From assembly GCA_001414485.1 (NCBI GenBank), contig LLEY01000042.1, positions 248,001 to 312,000 on the forward strand: a DNA stretch of 64,000 nucleotides. Reading direction: 5' to 3'. Below are positions 1 through 12,365 of the stretch, one piece after another. Within the stretch, counting starts at the first letter, position 1. Every line of letters begins with the position of its first letter. This DNA comes from Calycina herbarum (lineage: Eukaryota > Ascomycota > Leotiomycetes > Helotiales > Pezizellaceae). The notes beneath the pieces are model-generated. The model ran no database searches. It saw nothing but the letters and a program-made list of their open reading frames with translations, and was not told the DNA's origin. The translations under genes and the position numbers were made by a program.

Positions 1-452
1 TTCTAGCTCAGGCAGATGGCAACATTCTGCCTAGCTGTTGCACCACAAGGCAGAAATGTAGAGGAGATGACTCGGATTCCTATATAGATTCATCGGAGAA
101 AAGTGATGAAAACTTCAAACCGACACATTGTTGTGATTCCATAAATACCAATCTTGCTTGCTCGCAGTGACCAAAAAGTAACACGCAGAGAAGAAAAGAC
201 GCCTAACCACAAGCTCTAAAAGCTGACCCTTATATCAAATGCCAAACTCCATCGAATCCGATCCCTTCGTTCCCATAATTTGCTCACAAAGTGAAACCCC
301 CTTCCGCAAAGCCATGCCCTTCATATATCTGTACTCCGTCATCCTAAAATCATGGAAATCATATGTTCAAGTCCTAGCGCCAAAGTGATGTGCAAATCCA
401 ATACTCCTGATCGTAGAGCTCATGGATACCCCCTCGCCGATAAGTCCCAAAT
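1..452. other. Flanking sequence without a recognised gene
   Basis: No convincing reading frame is seen. The right part is probably the 3' untranslated region of the minus-strand gene that ends at 453. Confidence 0.4.
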
Positions 453-1132
453 TTACTGTGGGAACATCTTCTTGATCTCCTCGTCGCTGAGTGTAATTTC
501 GTGGACTGGATCACGCTTTCTTTCGAGGGACTCGAAGTCACATTCGACGTAGGAAGGAAGGAAGATTTCTGAATCGTAGGAGTTAGTTTATTCGTAACGA
601 TCGTATGATTTCGGGGAGTTGGATCGTACCTGGGTTCCAGTCGAAGCCTTGTGAAGATCGAACGCAAGTGATCTACAATCAACCAGTTAGTACGCTTAAA
701 CTTGCTCATGACTCCAATTCGTGTATTCCGGAACTTACAAGGCGTGGCACCCCGTCTGGATCACCAATATTGATCACCGTATGTTCTTGCTTGGAGAGTG
801 ACGAGCCTGTATATATGTTAGCTTTTGCAAGATCTGCCAACTCGTTGCTGCCTGGAAAGAACGACCAGGCTGCTGTTTCTCCGAACAGCTCATACCCAAT
901 GTGCTATCAAGCGGACCAAATGGGAGTGAGGGGATAACTCACTCAACAAACTTGGTCTTCGATCATGGCCGTATCGTGTGCTGGAAGATGTAGAGGCAGG
1001 AGAAGAGACATTCGACCGTTGTGGCCCTGGCTGTTGTGGTGTTTGTGGAGAGCTTGAGTAGGACGAGACGGATCCAGCCTTACTGCTCTCACCGTAGGCA
1101 GTTCTGTTCGGAATCGTGATGGATGAAGACAT
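453..1132 (-). CDS. Conserved hypothetical protein, 138 aa, four exons
   Basis: Exons on the minus strand are 943-1132, 739-806, 630-672 and 453-568. All three introns have GT..AG ends, and the spliced length (417 nt) keeps one frame to a TAA stop. The first 60 residues are low complexity, rich in Ser, Pro, Gln and Thr. The second half is ordered and acidic/basic: a short stretch reading INIGDPDGVPRL is followed by a C-terminal segment ending in EITLSDEEIKKMFPQ. There is no signal peptide or membrane helix. I do not recognise the family. The fit of four small exons argues for a real gene. It is divergent from RPT3 with about 430 bp between start codons. A soluble regulatory or adaptor protein is possible, but this is only a guess. 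Confidence 0.7.
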
Positions 1133-1561
1133 GGTGACCTGTATACCGAAAGTGTAGCAAAATCGAGCAGACGAGAGCAAGAGGAATTTATGCGGCGAAA
1201 AAGAAAATGTAGAAAGGGATTGTCGACTTGTTGTATGGTGGAGTTGAGTGAGGTGAGAGATAGGTACGATGAACGAACGGCCTGAGTTAAGCTCCGGTCG
1301 GCGGGGAGCCTTACCTAATGAGGCCCACTTTAAATCGTGGAGTGCCAAGGCCAGCTGATGCCTGACTGCCTCAGAGTTGAGGTGCTAGCCTCGTAACAAG
1401 AGCTTGCCTGGGCTGCTGTTCAACGCGCCTCACCCAAGACCCTTCTTCCCTTTCTCCTTCATCAGCTTCGACTTTGACAACAACACCACAACGAACAACA
1501 AACAACGTTTCATCAATCCTCAATCCGACCCCACCGCAATCCGAGTCACAAATAATTCAAG
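1133..1561. promoter_or_regulatory. Divergent intergenic region between the hypothetical gene and RPT3
   Basis: The two start codons are 429 bp apart and point away from each other, so both promoters must lie here. Pyrimidine-rich, CAAC-rich sequence before 1561 looks like the RPT3 leader. No specific factor site was recognised. Confidence 0.5.
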
Positions 1562-3044
1562 ATGGGGGAAGTACTGGCCGAGAACCCTGCGAACCAGGTC
1601 TTGCCGCACCGCAAGCAGATGCCGTCCTCTATACCAAATATCGATTCGCTGGAAGGTCTAGGAACAGATGGGTCGGACGAGTACTCGACATTAAAAAAGC
1701 TTCAGCGGCATTTAGAGTGAGTTGGGAGGCTTGCTGGGTTATGAACTCGAACTAATGGATTATAGATACATCCAACTGCAAGAGGAATACATCAAGGATG
1801 AACAACGGTTCGGCAACCCAAAATGCATCTAAACCTCCTCGTAGACACTAATTGTGTGTAGGAGTTTGAAGAGAGAGTTGGTGAGAGCACAGGAAGAGAT
1901 CAAGCGGATTCAAAGTGTGCCACTGGTTATCGGCCAATTTATGGAGGCTATTGATCAGAAGTGAGATGACAAACAACGCCCTAGACCATCTCGAATCAAT
2001 ACTAACATTTCGCAGCACCGGCATTGTACAATCATCAACAGGATCTAATTATGTCGTCCGAATACTCTCCACCCTCGATCGCGAGCTTCTCAAGCCATCC
2101 TCCTCAGTCGCCCTCCACCGTCACTCCAACTCCCTTGTCGATATTCTCCCTCCAGAAGCCGATTCTTCCATCGCCATGTTGGGCGCAGATGAGAAGCCAG
2201 ATGTCACATATGCAGATGTTGGCGGATTAGATATGCAAAAGCAGGAGATCAGAGAAGCTGTTGAATTACCCTTGACACATTTCGACCTTTACAAACAAAT
2301 CGGTATCGATCCACCACGAGGTGTTCTCTTGTACGGTCCTCCCGGAACTGGAAAGACCATGTTAGTCAAGGCTGTTGCAAACTCTACGACCGCAAGTTTC
2401 ATCCGTGTTGTAGGATCCGAATTCGTGCAAAAGTATTTGGGAGAGGGTCCTCGAATGGTCCGTGATGTGTTCAGAATGGCAAGAGAGAACTCGCCCTCGA
2501 TTATTTTCATTGATGAGATTGATGCCATTGCAACAAAGCGATTTGATGCACAAACTGGTGCCGACAGAGAAGTCCAGCGTATTCTTTTGGAACTCCTCAA
2601 TCAAATGGATGGATTCGATCAAACCTCCAACGTCAAGGTTATCATGGCCACCAACAGAGCCGACACTCTCGATCCTGCCCTTCTCCGTCCTGGTCGTCTA
2701 GACAGAAAGATTGAATTCCCAAATCTCCGAGACCGAAGAGAGAGACGATTGATTTTCACCACCATTGCCTCGAAGATGTCCTTGTCACCCGAAGTCGATC
2801 TCGACAGTTTGATTGTCCGAAATGATCCTTTGAGCGGTGCTATTATTGCGGCTATCATGCAGGAAGCTGGTTTGAGGGCGGTTAGAAAGAACAGATATAA
2901 CATTATTCAATCAGATCTTGAGGATGCGTACTCCAGCCAGGTCAAGGGTACACAAGAGGTAAGAATTTCCACAAAAATCGCTAGAATATTGAACTTGGTT
3001 TCTAACATTTTCTCCAGGCAAACAAATTCGATTTCTACAAGTAG
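1562..3044 (+). CDS. RPT3: 26S proteasome regulatory particle ATPase Rpt3 (subunit 6B)
   Basis: Five exons (1562-1716, 1766-1807, 1862-1960, 2016-2958, 3018-3044) give 421 aa, the usual Rpt3 length. An N-terminal coiled coil (about residues 40-85, [16 protein letters not shown]) is followed by an OB-like region. Then comes the AAA+ domain with Walker A GPPGTGKT near residue 206, the [12 protein letters not shown] pore-loop region, Walker [10 protein letters not shown] near 262, the sensor MATNRAD and the arginine-finger segment [10 protein letters not shown]. The C terminus, FDFYK, is close to the short tail typical of Rpt3. In the family this subunit is one of six ATPases that unfold ubiquitinated substrates and thread them into the 20S core. 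The tiny last exon (27 nt) supplies only the tail. The start codon gives the conserved N terminus and lies in a good context. Confidence 0.96.
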
Positions 3045-3371
3045 ACGAGTTTGTATTTTGGTGGTAGCAGCGAGAATGAACAGGGGAGTTGCCAATTGGG
3101 GAAGCCCTTTAATAGGAAAGGCGGCCTTGTATTCTGAGCGTTTGGGATTTCGAAAGAATTGAAATCAGCAGGAGAAGTGTAATGGCCATGCGCATGCGCT
3201 TTTCTTGTCATGGTGTTGAGGCGAAGCAAGCGAGATGCTGAACATGTACAACAAAAGAAATAGACACAAAACTTGTGACTTTTATCTCTTCTGAACGGTT
3301 ATCCTCTGTTATTTCTTGATTTCTTGGGGGGCCGGGGAGTCAGTACTTCAGAACCTATTTGATTGTATGAG

Positions 3372-3466
3372 GGTGAGTAAGTTGTGGCTTACCTGTAAGT
3401 AACCTTTAGCTTACCCGCAAGTAACTCGTCGCTTACTCACGAGTAGGGCTTACTCGCAGATAACTT
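3372..3466. repeat. Clustered GCTTAC / GAGTAA motif repeat
   Basis: Within about 95 bp the motif GCTTAC(Y) occurs four times. Its near-reverse-complement (GTAAGT, GAGTAA) is interleaved. Similar clusters recur near 12571 and 23660-23825. Confidence 0.65.
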
Positions 3467-3914
3467 GGTCAGATGGCCAATGTGTATTAGACTCATCATC
3501 CTTACGGCACTTGCCATGAAAAAAATGATATGCCCTTAACATGGAAAAGTAGAAAGTGGAAAGTGCGCAATGCTCTCTCTTGACATGAAAAAAAAAGGGG
3601 GATATGCAACAAAAACCTATACATCCTCTACCATTGTAGCTTCCTCGCCAACGAACAGACAGCTAGCTTACTCGTGAGAAAAAAATAGATAACCGATGAC
3701 TCAAATCTATTTTGAACTTGGGCTCGAATTTCTGCAACTTGGCATATAGAATCATCATAATGACAACCTACCTAGAAGATAATAACCTGTTATTCTAATT
3801 TATAAAGTATAGTACTAATTCAAGAATTGATTGGACAAGTGTTTTGAATAACAATAACAATAATAATAGTCTTTATCATTCTAAACTTCATTTCATCTCT
3901 ATATCATAATCTCA

Positions 3915-3960
3915 TACTATCTCTTGTGCCTACTATCTCTTGTGCCTACTATCTCTTGTG
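3915..3960 (+). repeat. 16-bp tandem repeat, about 2.9 copies
   Basis: The unit TACTATCTCTTGTGCC is repeated without mismatch, followed by a partial copy. Confidence 0.9.
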
Positions 3961-4083
3961 ACATTATCAGATATAGAGTTATCATTTCTAAACTATTTAA
4001 AATTGAAAGTAACAAATCATCGATTCATCCACCATATCTCCGAGTATTAGCGTAGCGTCTCGAGTCCTGAATTCAAGGTGAAT

Positions 4084-4192
4084 CAATCAAATCTATCAAT
4101 CAAATCTACCAATCAAATCTATCAATCAAATCCATCAATCAAACCCAAAAACTCAAAAACTCAAAAACTCAAAAACTCAAAACTCAAAACTC
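4084..4192 (+). repeat. 13-bp tandem repeat followed by 8-bp tandem repeat
   Basis: About five copies of CAATCAAATCTAT with single-base variants run into AAAAACTC units. The sequence just after it (ATCATGTAATT) resembles that after the AAACCC run at 4434 (ATGATGTAATT), which suggests a duplicated segment. Confidence 0.8.
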
Positions 4193-4431
4193 ATCATGTA
4201 ATTACAAAAAAAAAGAGTAAAAGTACTGATTCATTCACCTTTCAACATTTCTGTATTCTGTATTCAATTCCCCTCTAGTTCATGTAACGAGGGGAAAGAA
4301 AGAAAGTATATCTATCTCCTAGGGGAGATGTAAACATGATTTAGCCCCTTGGATAGATAGTCTTCCATCCACCTTGAATGTTAGGGGGTCTTGAAATCAA
4401 GTGAATCATCATCCTATAATTTCCTATCTAC

Positions 4432-4465
4432 TCAAACCCAAAACCCAAAACCCAAAACCCAAAAC
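4432..4465 (+). repeat. AAACCC-type tandem repeat
   Basis: About five units of AAAACCC are followed by AAAACTTATGATGTAATT. The segment parallels the one at 4084-4200. It is not a telomere (TTAGGG) array. Confidence 0.8.
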
Positions 4466-5592
4466 TTATGATGTAATTCCAGAGGGAAGCAATCTACAGA
4501 ATTCACATTTCCAATTTTCCCAAAAGCATCGCATTCACATTCCCCTCGGAGAAAAACAGGGATTGGAAATGATCACTACTCACACATCAATCACCAATTG
4601 CAAAGATTCAAGTAAACGTGGCAAGCAACAAATTTGTTATTAACAAGCATGCAATGTTATCAACAACAGCTTTCCCTTTCTATTTTGCAATTGGTTTTTT
4701 CATCACCTCCTCTCATCAAATCCACCAGTGGTATACACAGCCGCACACCTCCCCTCCATCCCCTTCCCATCCCAGTCCATACCATAACCCCAGCCCCTTT
4801 CAGGTTCCAGTCCATCCCATATCCCCCACCTATCCCCCAAGCTCAAAACCTAAAAGCTCGCAAGCAAAATAATACACAAATGATACCCCCCGACTAATAT
4901 CAGGTACGCTATCAATCAACAAAGGAATTTTTGTTTTCCGTTAAACCCTAAAAGGCTTATCCCCCTCTTTCCATCTCATGCAATGCCAAATGTAACCCCC
5001 CCAGACGCGAAAAGGAAAGAAAGAAAGAAAGAAAGAAAAAGAGAAATATACCAGGGCTACCACTGCATCAAGTCCATATGACAGGGCTGAGAGAAAAAGA
5101 GAAGACCTTTTGACCGCTAAAAACGCTATCAGACCATGAGAAAAGTCCACTTTTCCCCTTCCATGTTGAAAAATTCCCCTTTCCATATCGCAATCTCCAT
5201 AGTGCTCGCAAGCAAATGAAGTGTCGAGAATCCGCGAGGAAGGAGTAGAGGAGAGGCTAGTAAAACGCCGGTTGCTATGATCGAGGGACACCACCCATTT
5301 TCGAAAGCTGATCGTACAAAAAAGAGAAGAAAAAAGACTCTGCCCCCCCAATGTCGTTCATTACGTCGTCAATAATTTTTGAAACGCCCCCCCAAACCGA
5401 TTTGCACCATACTCTACAAAAAAGAGAGAGACAAAAGAAATTCCTCGAGGCTCAATAAAGCAAGATCCAGATCCATTCCGCAAAATAGATCCAGAACCCC
5501 ATATCAAGCAAAGATAGACATGTCAGATCCGGACGACTCTAATAAGATCCAGGCCCAAATATCTTTATAGCAAAAGAGATTTTGTGTTGTGT

Positions 5593-7156
5593 TCATGAAC
5601 CCAGGAGAAGGGACATTTCCGCCAACAATCTGACAAAACGAGCATGCAACTCGATGAAGAAGTCCGGGAGACCAACGATTTCAGCAAGTCCTCGGGAGCG
5701 GAGACTCATACCAGAGAATCGACCATCGCCGCGGTTGCGACCTTGTAGGAACGAGCTTGTTGGTGTGTTGTTGCCGGATGAACCTCGCTCGGCTCCTAGA
5801 CGAGGGGACGAGAGCTCAGAGCGCTCAAGTTCGGCTTCAGCGAGAGCTTGGATCCAGGACGCAATTTCACGAAAGGCAACAGCGAGTAAGGAGAAGGTTT
5901 GCATAGCTCGTTGCTGGCGATGGGTTGAGAGTGACATGAGCGCGTAAACGCGTCGACGTCCGCGAGCATTGGGATCAGGGATACGGAAGAGGAAAGCTGT
6001 CGTGTAACCAGCGAGTGCGTCACCAAAGAAAATTGGGCCTCCTGAAGAAGTACTGCCGCTAGAGGATAGACCAGAAGAAAAGGAGCTCATGAATGGTGAG
6101 GTGGGTGATGAGCTTGAGGACTGGCTGGAAGGGGGTAGAGTCTCACAAGAGAGGGTGCGTAGACAGGATTGTCGGATGATAGAGAAGGATGTGGAGGATA
6201 GAGGTTCGTGGGAAGAGGTGTAATCGACGTGGTGGTCATGTGTTGTTGAGCTAGAGCTGCAGGAGGAGTTGCTGGAGGAAGTGGTAGCTCGAGTCAAGGA
6301 GTATGGTAGCTTCGAAGAAGACTTGTCTGTCATGGCACTCTCGGAATCCGAAGATGCGGAGCATGCAGATTTTGGTGGTGATAGCTCTTCGATGGGTACA
6401 TTGACTCGCTCGTAAGGCTTGCGGGTTCGTAGGATAGGACCATTGTTCTCGACTTTGTTGTATGGAACGGGATCCTCCTTGGTCTTCTTGGGAAGCGTCA
6501 AGGCACAATTGTCGCATGGGATGGCCCGCTTCTTGTCGTTCTCGTCGTAGGTCTTGCGGAAACTCGAGTCGCGCCTATGCAAGCTGCCAGAGTGCCCGCC
6601 TTGTAATTGTGCTACGCGTGGGCTCTCCGGTGGTGTCTCAATGGCGGAAGACGAGGAGGTCGAGACCTGGGACTTGAAGCTGGTACTTTGCATTGCGACA
6701 CCCTCATTTCCACTTGGTTTTTCGGACGAGGACGAGTTTGTCCTACCACCCGTACCGGCACTCGAACCGTAGGCTACTCCCGACAAACTGTCCGAGGGAT
6801 TCAAGGAGCGCGTACTGGTGCTGGGTCTTCGAGAGCCGCTGAAGGATTCCTCTTCTTGATAGCACGAGGCGCAACCGACTGGGAAGGCTTCAGTTACGAG
6901 AATGGCGGTGGGACCATGGGTATCGCAGTAATGTGCCAGGCACAACTAATTAAGACACATGTCAGTCATTCATTCATTCCCATCTGCAAGGTTGAAGAGG
7001 TTCGCGTCCGATCTTGTGCTCCTTGTGCTATGAGGCAAACACAAGGCGCAGCCGATTGCGGGGCAATTACCAAAAAAACAAAAGAAGAGGGGGGGTTTCT
7101 CAGGCTCTGAAAGCAGCTCCAAGAGAGAGGGCAAATATACTTACAATGGAAGACAT
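5593..7156 (-). CDS. LST7: Folliculin/Lst7-like protein (N-terminal longin domain)
   Basis: Two exons, 7145-7156 (12 nt, encoding MSSI) and 5593-6945, give 454 aa. The tiny first exon is inferred because joining it at GT..AG ends produces the family N terminus MSSILCLAHYCDTHGPTAIL, similar to folliculin starts. The next segment has the CXXC-like Cys pair of FLCN/Lst7, and a second pair (CDNC) lies near residue 145. A long Ser-rich linker (about 190-290) separates the two halves of the longin fold, which resumes at FFGDALAGYTTAFLFRIPDPNARGR cut here to its start FFGDALAGYTTAF. The last part is helical. In yeast Lst7 acts with Lst4 as a GAP for Rag GTPases at the vacuole, signalling amino acids to TORC1. 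The protein stops after the longin domain, like yeast Lst7 and unlike human FLCN. Confidence 0.85.
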
Positions 7157-7468
7157 TTTGGTTGTACTTCCTTGGTAGGCCTATAGATCGGACCCAAGTC
7201 GGTAGTTGGTAGAGGTGGAGGTGGGAGATGGGACTGAGTGGTGCCGCCAAAGATCGAAAGGCTTCAACCCTGAGGGCAAAAAGTTGTAGTGTGTGAGTGG
7301 GAGAGGGAGAGGGTGTGCGAGGGTTTCCGTTTGGTGTCTCAGGGCCACACTTTAAGGAGAATGGGGGTGAATGTTGTCGCCGTGAATGCGTGAATGGACA
7401 CCGCCGGTCAGGAAATTAGGAGTGGTGTTGTGTGCCCTTTGGAAATTGGGAGAGAATGGGTGGAGGTT

Positions 7469-7517
7469 AGTACTAGTACTAATACTAATACTAGTACTAA
7501 TACTAGTACTAGTACTT
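7469..7517. repeat. Hexamer repeat of AGTACT/AATACT
   Basis: About eight units of TACTAG/TACTAA alternate. The sequence is largely self-complementary, so it could form hairpins. Confidence 0.85.
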
Positions 7518-7942
7518 GGTGGTGGAAGTGAGAGAGGGCGACGGCTTCTTTAGGCGTTCCTTGGGGGCCCAGAGCTTCTCCGACTAAAGGGGGGACTAAA
7601 GGGAGGGGGCCACTTCGGTACTCAGGCCTTCTTAGCGTCTTCTATCGGCTCTGGCTCGGGCTCCACTCAGCCCACTTGCACTGTCCCAACTGCCTGACTG
7701 CCACGGACTGCCACGGACTGCCACGCTGTCGGAAGATTGGCGAAGGATGATGTCTCAGTTGCTGAGAATGAGGCAGAAGTGCAACTTGGCAGTCTCAACG
7801 CCTATGGGCTGAGGTACCAAAGAACCAAAGTACCCTAACAAAGAACCGAAATACTTTTCAAATATAAAATCAGAGGAGAGTGAGACTGTTTGTCAGAGAA
7901 AGAGCAGCAAAAGTGATGGGAGCACAAAGATGCAAGACACAG

Positions 7943-7968
7943 GATAGGACAGGACAGGACAGGACAGG
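7943..7968 (+). repeat. GGACA pentamer microsatellite
   Basis: About five tandem units of GGACA, the first with a single-base variant. Confidence 0.85.
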
Positions 7969-10651
7969 CGCCTCTTTAATATAACTCAGCGACGGAAGTA
8001 GTAGTAGCGAAATAAGCAAGACTCAGGAGGATGGATGGATGGACCATGACGGAGGGACAGCCAACAACAGCTTCACCGCTTCAAGTATCACATCACCGAC
8101 CAGAACCATGTCCATACATTTACAACCAGCAGGGTTGGTTGACTTCGGTGTGCTTGCCACGCATCCAACGGGTTCAAGAAGATCCTAAGATCCTGGAACG
8201 TACTGTACCTTAATGGTCCTCCTCTAAGTCCAAGCAGAGCACTCTTCTACAGAGCGCCGCTATCTTCGCTATCTCCCAGCTATCTCCCACGTGTGAAAGC
8301 ACCAGACTTCCAGGATAGTTACTTATCAGGCTGCTGTAAGCAAACGGGACGAGCCATACAGCTCCTTTGCCGCTGGGGGAAGGGCAAATTCCATCCGGAC
8401 CAGGCAAGAAGGGACAGTCAGCACGCTATTGAGCCAGCCCGCTCACTGCCGCGCTTTGGATGACCCAAAGGGGAAGATGGGAAGAAAGAAGCAAATACAG
8501 CGCCGCCTCTTCGCGTATCAAAGACTGCTTGGAGGGTTGACCGAGGACGATCATATTGCAGCTCGCGAGCCACCGGACCTACCCGGAAAGGGGAAACTTC
8601 TCGTGTGCTTCGAAAAATGGGGCCCTAGCCGATCAAACAGCACCTCGGGGTTTTCTACAACCACAATCTCGCTTTCCTGGAAAGGACCCAAGGAAAACGA
8701 ATGATTGGAAATGCCACCAGACGAACAGGAAAAGCGGTCTTGGCCCATCCCCAGATGTTGCTTATCGCTGTGCATATGTGGCCTGTAGCTGCCTCTTACC
8801 ACCCTTGCACGCCACACCCTCTTGCAGCACCTCACCTCATCACCTCATCAACAGCCAACACAAGACCAATTGTAGCCTTCAGCCTAACACCCCCCTTTCA
8901 CAGAAAAGGTATCACAACCATCATAAATGCCTCTTTCGGCCATTTCAACGCTCCTCCCTCGGCCACACTTTCCAACTCCAAATCCAGACCTAGGCATAAT
9001 ATGTCAACCACCACCCTCCTCGGAGAGTAACATCATGGCAGGTTGAGGCTAAGTAGTTCGCATGAGGTTCGCATGAATACAAATTCCTGGTACTGTCGTC
9101 CATCCCATCCATCCCGTCCCTCCATCAAGTACCCCATACCCAACTCGGCGCCTCGGATGCGGGGAAATACGGGGAATCCAACATGAGAACCAGCGAACTT
9201 GCCCTCTCCTCCAGGCCCCCTCGTCCAATTTCTTCTCCAACCAGCCAGTCATCACGGCCCGCAAGTCCTTCTTCAAAACACTGGTACCGTTTTCTCGGCT
9301 GAATCCCCAACGACGACGACCAGGAAAAGGGGCAAGCTAGCTAACCACCTAAGTATAACAAACCTCTTATAATCTCCTACGCAATACCACCCTCGTGTGA
9401 TCTCCCAGGAACGCATCTCGGGTCCGAGTTCAGAAATGGTATCCTGCCTCTCTACCCCATTATGTCACATCCATTGCGAAGCCGGTCAAACATGATGATC
9501 AGGAGTTCGTCCGAACTTTGGAGTGGAATCCTTCCGAGGAGACAATTAATTTCAATGTGGGTTTTGGTGACGATGGACTTTGAATATGTCCACATTAAGG
9601 ATTTTGAAGGAAGACCGAAAGGAGATTTTGCGGAAGAACTATGCCGGGAATTCGGAGAATTTCCCCATTGATCGTGTTGAATTTTCCCGACTTTTCGTGG
9701 TTTGAGATTGTGAGGGGTGTTCCGTTTTCATATACGAAAATGTGATAGGATTAAGATTTTTGGTTGCGCGGATTCTTGGGATTGATTTTGTTGCTCAGTC
9801 GCTTGGGGTAGGCTGTTGAAGGTAAGAATCTTTCTCAGGAAAGCTGGCGATGATCCACATGCTCTTAGCTCTAGATCTCCATTATGAAGAAAGTAAAGTA
9901 CGAGAAAAGATTCACAACTTTTCAATACCACCTGCTCTAACAAGAACGGATGTACCCCAGATATTACCCCAGACTTAACTCCTTCGGGAATTCCGCCTAG
10001 GGATTTAACCGATGTTTGCTACTGCATTAGCTACACCTATAGATCAAGATTTATACTGCTCTGGCGCCTAAGCTGTTGCTAGGTAGTAAAAGAGCAAGAT
10101 GATGGAAAGGAACAATCCCTCCGTTTCCAAGCACGTCGTTATTTTGAAGATCGCTCCCGTTTCTCCAACGGTCAGGACTAAATTACAAAACTGCGATAGG
10201 TAAAAACTCCAAGCATTACCCACCGAGTCTTCGTACGCCTTCCTCTATTCTTTCACAGCCACATTCGTACTCTAGAACCTAAGATTTGGGTTTATATTCT
10301 TCTTCCAATGTGATGTGATTACTCTAGACTATTTGCAAAACACAACACACTCTACTATCCCTCCAAGTCCAAATCCAAATCACCCACCCCACCCCTTCAC
10401 ACCCCTTCACACCCTCCAACCTCTCCCATCTACTCAAACCACTCTCCAAATCCCTCCCCTCACCATCAAAATTTCCATTCTCAACTCTCAACTCTCAACC
10501 CTCCAACCCGCTTCCCCAACATCGGAAAATTTATCCAGAGCTCCTCAAAGACCTCACTCGGTTCAACCTAGCATAGCCACCGTCCAACCCACCCAAAGCA
10601 TCGGAGATTTCCATAAGACAAGACAAGACGGTGAGGGGATGGTGGAACGTG

Positions 10652-10703
10652 GTACATACTCTGACATTGTGACGAGAAACCAAGAAAAGACCGAGTACCT
10701 AGG
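10652..10703 (+). repeat. Dispersed direct repeat, copy 1
   Basis: The core GAGAAACCAAGAAAAGA followed by GAGTACCTAGG matches 12366-12413 with a few changes, and the upstream GTACATA and CTCT-ACAT are shared too. The unit is about 50 bp and of unknown origin. Confidence 0.7.
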
Positions 10704-11204
10704 GTAAGCAAGTACCTCGCACAAATGACTTTGAACCGAGGGTACTCCCACCCCCTCGTAAAAGATCGAGTCGACATTCCCTTTTCAATTTGTGGTAGGT
10801 TGATGTTGTGAGCTTACTTGTAAGCAAACAAATGAAAAGTTCTCTATACCAAGACGGCTAGTACCCTAGACACAACACTTTCGATATAGATTGTTTTTTT
10901 TTTTTTTTTGGAAGATAGCCTCGACAAACACCTGCCTTGTCACAAAACGAGGAGCTCTGATATCTGTTTTTTATTTGCTTCCAAGTTCCACCTCTCAAGT
11001 CATTGCCTCTTTCCTCTTTCCTCTTTCCTTACACTTTCCACTTCCATCAACCCCTTTCCGCCCCTCGCTCCTCAAGTGAGTTCATGAGACTCAAATGCAT
11101 ATCACCTGCAACCAACGAAAGAGACCAGTCTCTCGATCAACCAAATGCTTTCAGCCCCCTCATCATCCTCAGGCTCCGACGTACCCCAAACCCCCTCCCC
11201 TCTC

Positions 11205-11818
11205 CTTCCCACTCCCCACTCCCCAAGATCAATAAACCGTAGCATCAACTTTCCTTCTACCCAAACCTCTCATACATCCCCCTGGCACCCATAAAAGTCT
11301 GCACAAACACCTCTTCCTTTTCAAGACCATAAGTCTCAAAACCCCACCGTAAAATCCCAGATCCAAGTCCTTTTCTCTAATGCTTAGATTAAACATAAAC
11401 TCCCCAAAACTACATTCCATCATATCATTGATGAGAAAGTGATGTCACCTCCCAGCCATAAGAGCCCGATAACTGTTCTCTTCTACCTGCATATAAAAAT
11501 CGCCGAACGGCATACCTTCCTCTCTCTCTATCTTCTGAATCACAGGTTTATTCAGCTTCCCATCTTCCCAGCGTACAATCCCGAGACCCTCAGTTTCTCC
11601 CGTCTATCCAACACAACCTTCATAGCCTGCGCATCCTCATTCCGAAAAGCTTTCGCATATATCGAGGTAAAGAAGTCTCGCTGTAATTCGACAACCTCGT
11701 CGTGTTGATGGCCGAACATGAAGCGAATCACGATCTCGTACTCCATTGCTGCGATGACGATGTTTGTCATGGATGGGAGATCTGCACTTGTTGCTGGTAA
11801 GATATGGATTGGTGGCAT
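11205..11818 (-). pseudogene. Decayed GNAT-family N-acetyltransferase
   Basis: An intact start on the minus strand at 11818 (MPPIHILPATSADLPSM) opens a fragment of about 70 residues typical of fungal GNAT enzymes. The frame then breaks near 11620. The sequence continues in another frame with WEDGKLNKPVIQKIEREEG and GDFYMQVEEN, breaks again after MAGR, and a C-terminal piece survives in a third frame (ETYGLEKEEVFVQTFMG, then MYERFG with a stop, then KVDATV and IDLGEWG). At least four frame breaks or stops are needed, and no GT..AG intron explains them. The acetyl-CoA-binding Q/RxxGxG/A segment is not recoverable. Family assignment rests on the overall pattern. I consider it non-functional. Confidence 0.7.
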
Positions 11819-12365
11819 TGCTATCTAGGAATTCATGTCACGCCAAAGGATGTTTTTGTTTTTGGAAGTTGAAGCGGGAGGAACGGGTTATAAAAGCAAG
11901 ACTTGCCAACTTGGTCCAACCTAAGCTTATATGCTCATGGTGCTCAGATCCGCGCTGAAGTGTGTTACTGTTTAGCGAGCAAGTTCAATTAAACGCCTTC
12001 CAAATGAGATGAATATCTTACCTGATACTAACTAACCAACCAACACTTCATATGACACAGGATAAGAAGCACTCAGAGTAGCGACCTCCTTAGACAGGAC
12101 TACCTACCTCGTTCCGGCAAAAAACGACTCCACCTCCTCTCGATCAATACAGATGGGCCGCAACCAATAAATAGCTCAATAACGAAATACAATACTCCAT
12201 GTTTCCAACTCAGACCCATAAGCGTTATACCACCCGCGCACATTACATAGCGCAGAAAGATTTACAAACAGTTCTTCCTTCCACCATGAGAGATACTTCC
12301 CCAGAGAATCACTCGGTCCTTAGTGCTTGCTAGTTAGAATGTTAGACTCTCCGGAATGTAATGCA

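Larger units (their letters stand above)
3045..5592. other. Intergenic region, repeat-rich, no gene seen
   Basis: About 2.5 kb between the convergent ends of RPT3 and LST7. Open frames here are short and made of low-complexity DNA. It holds a GCTTAC motif cluster, 16-mer, 13-mer and 8-mer tandem repeats, an AAACCC run and a GAAA microsatellite (about 5014-5040). The right edge is probably the LST7 3' UTR. Confidence 0.6.
7157..11204. other. Long gene-poor intergenic region
   Basis: About 4 kb with only short open frames that lack recognisable domains or intron-joined extensions. The left end must contain the LST7 promoter. It contains an ACTAGT-rich repeat (7469-7517), a GGACA repeat (7943-7968), pyrimidine-rich stretches (10330-10520), a poly-T run at about 10892 and one half of a dispersed direct repeat (10652-10703). 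Confidence 0.5.

Noticed and set aside
4432..4465. AAAACCC repeat as possible telomeric sequence
   Set aside because: Only five units with a 7-bp period, embedded in genic DNA; filamentous fungal telomeres are TTAGGG.
4941..5351. 136-codon minus-strand frame downstream of LST7
   Set aside because: Low-complexity Phe/Ser stretches come from a GAAA microsatellite; likely LST7 3' UTR.
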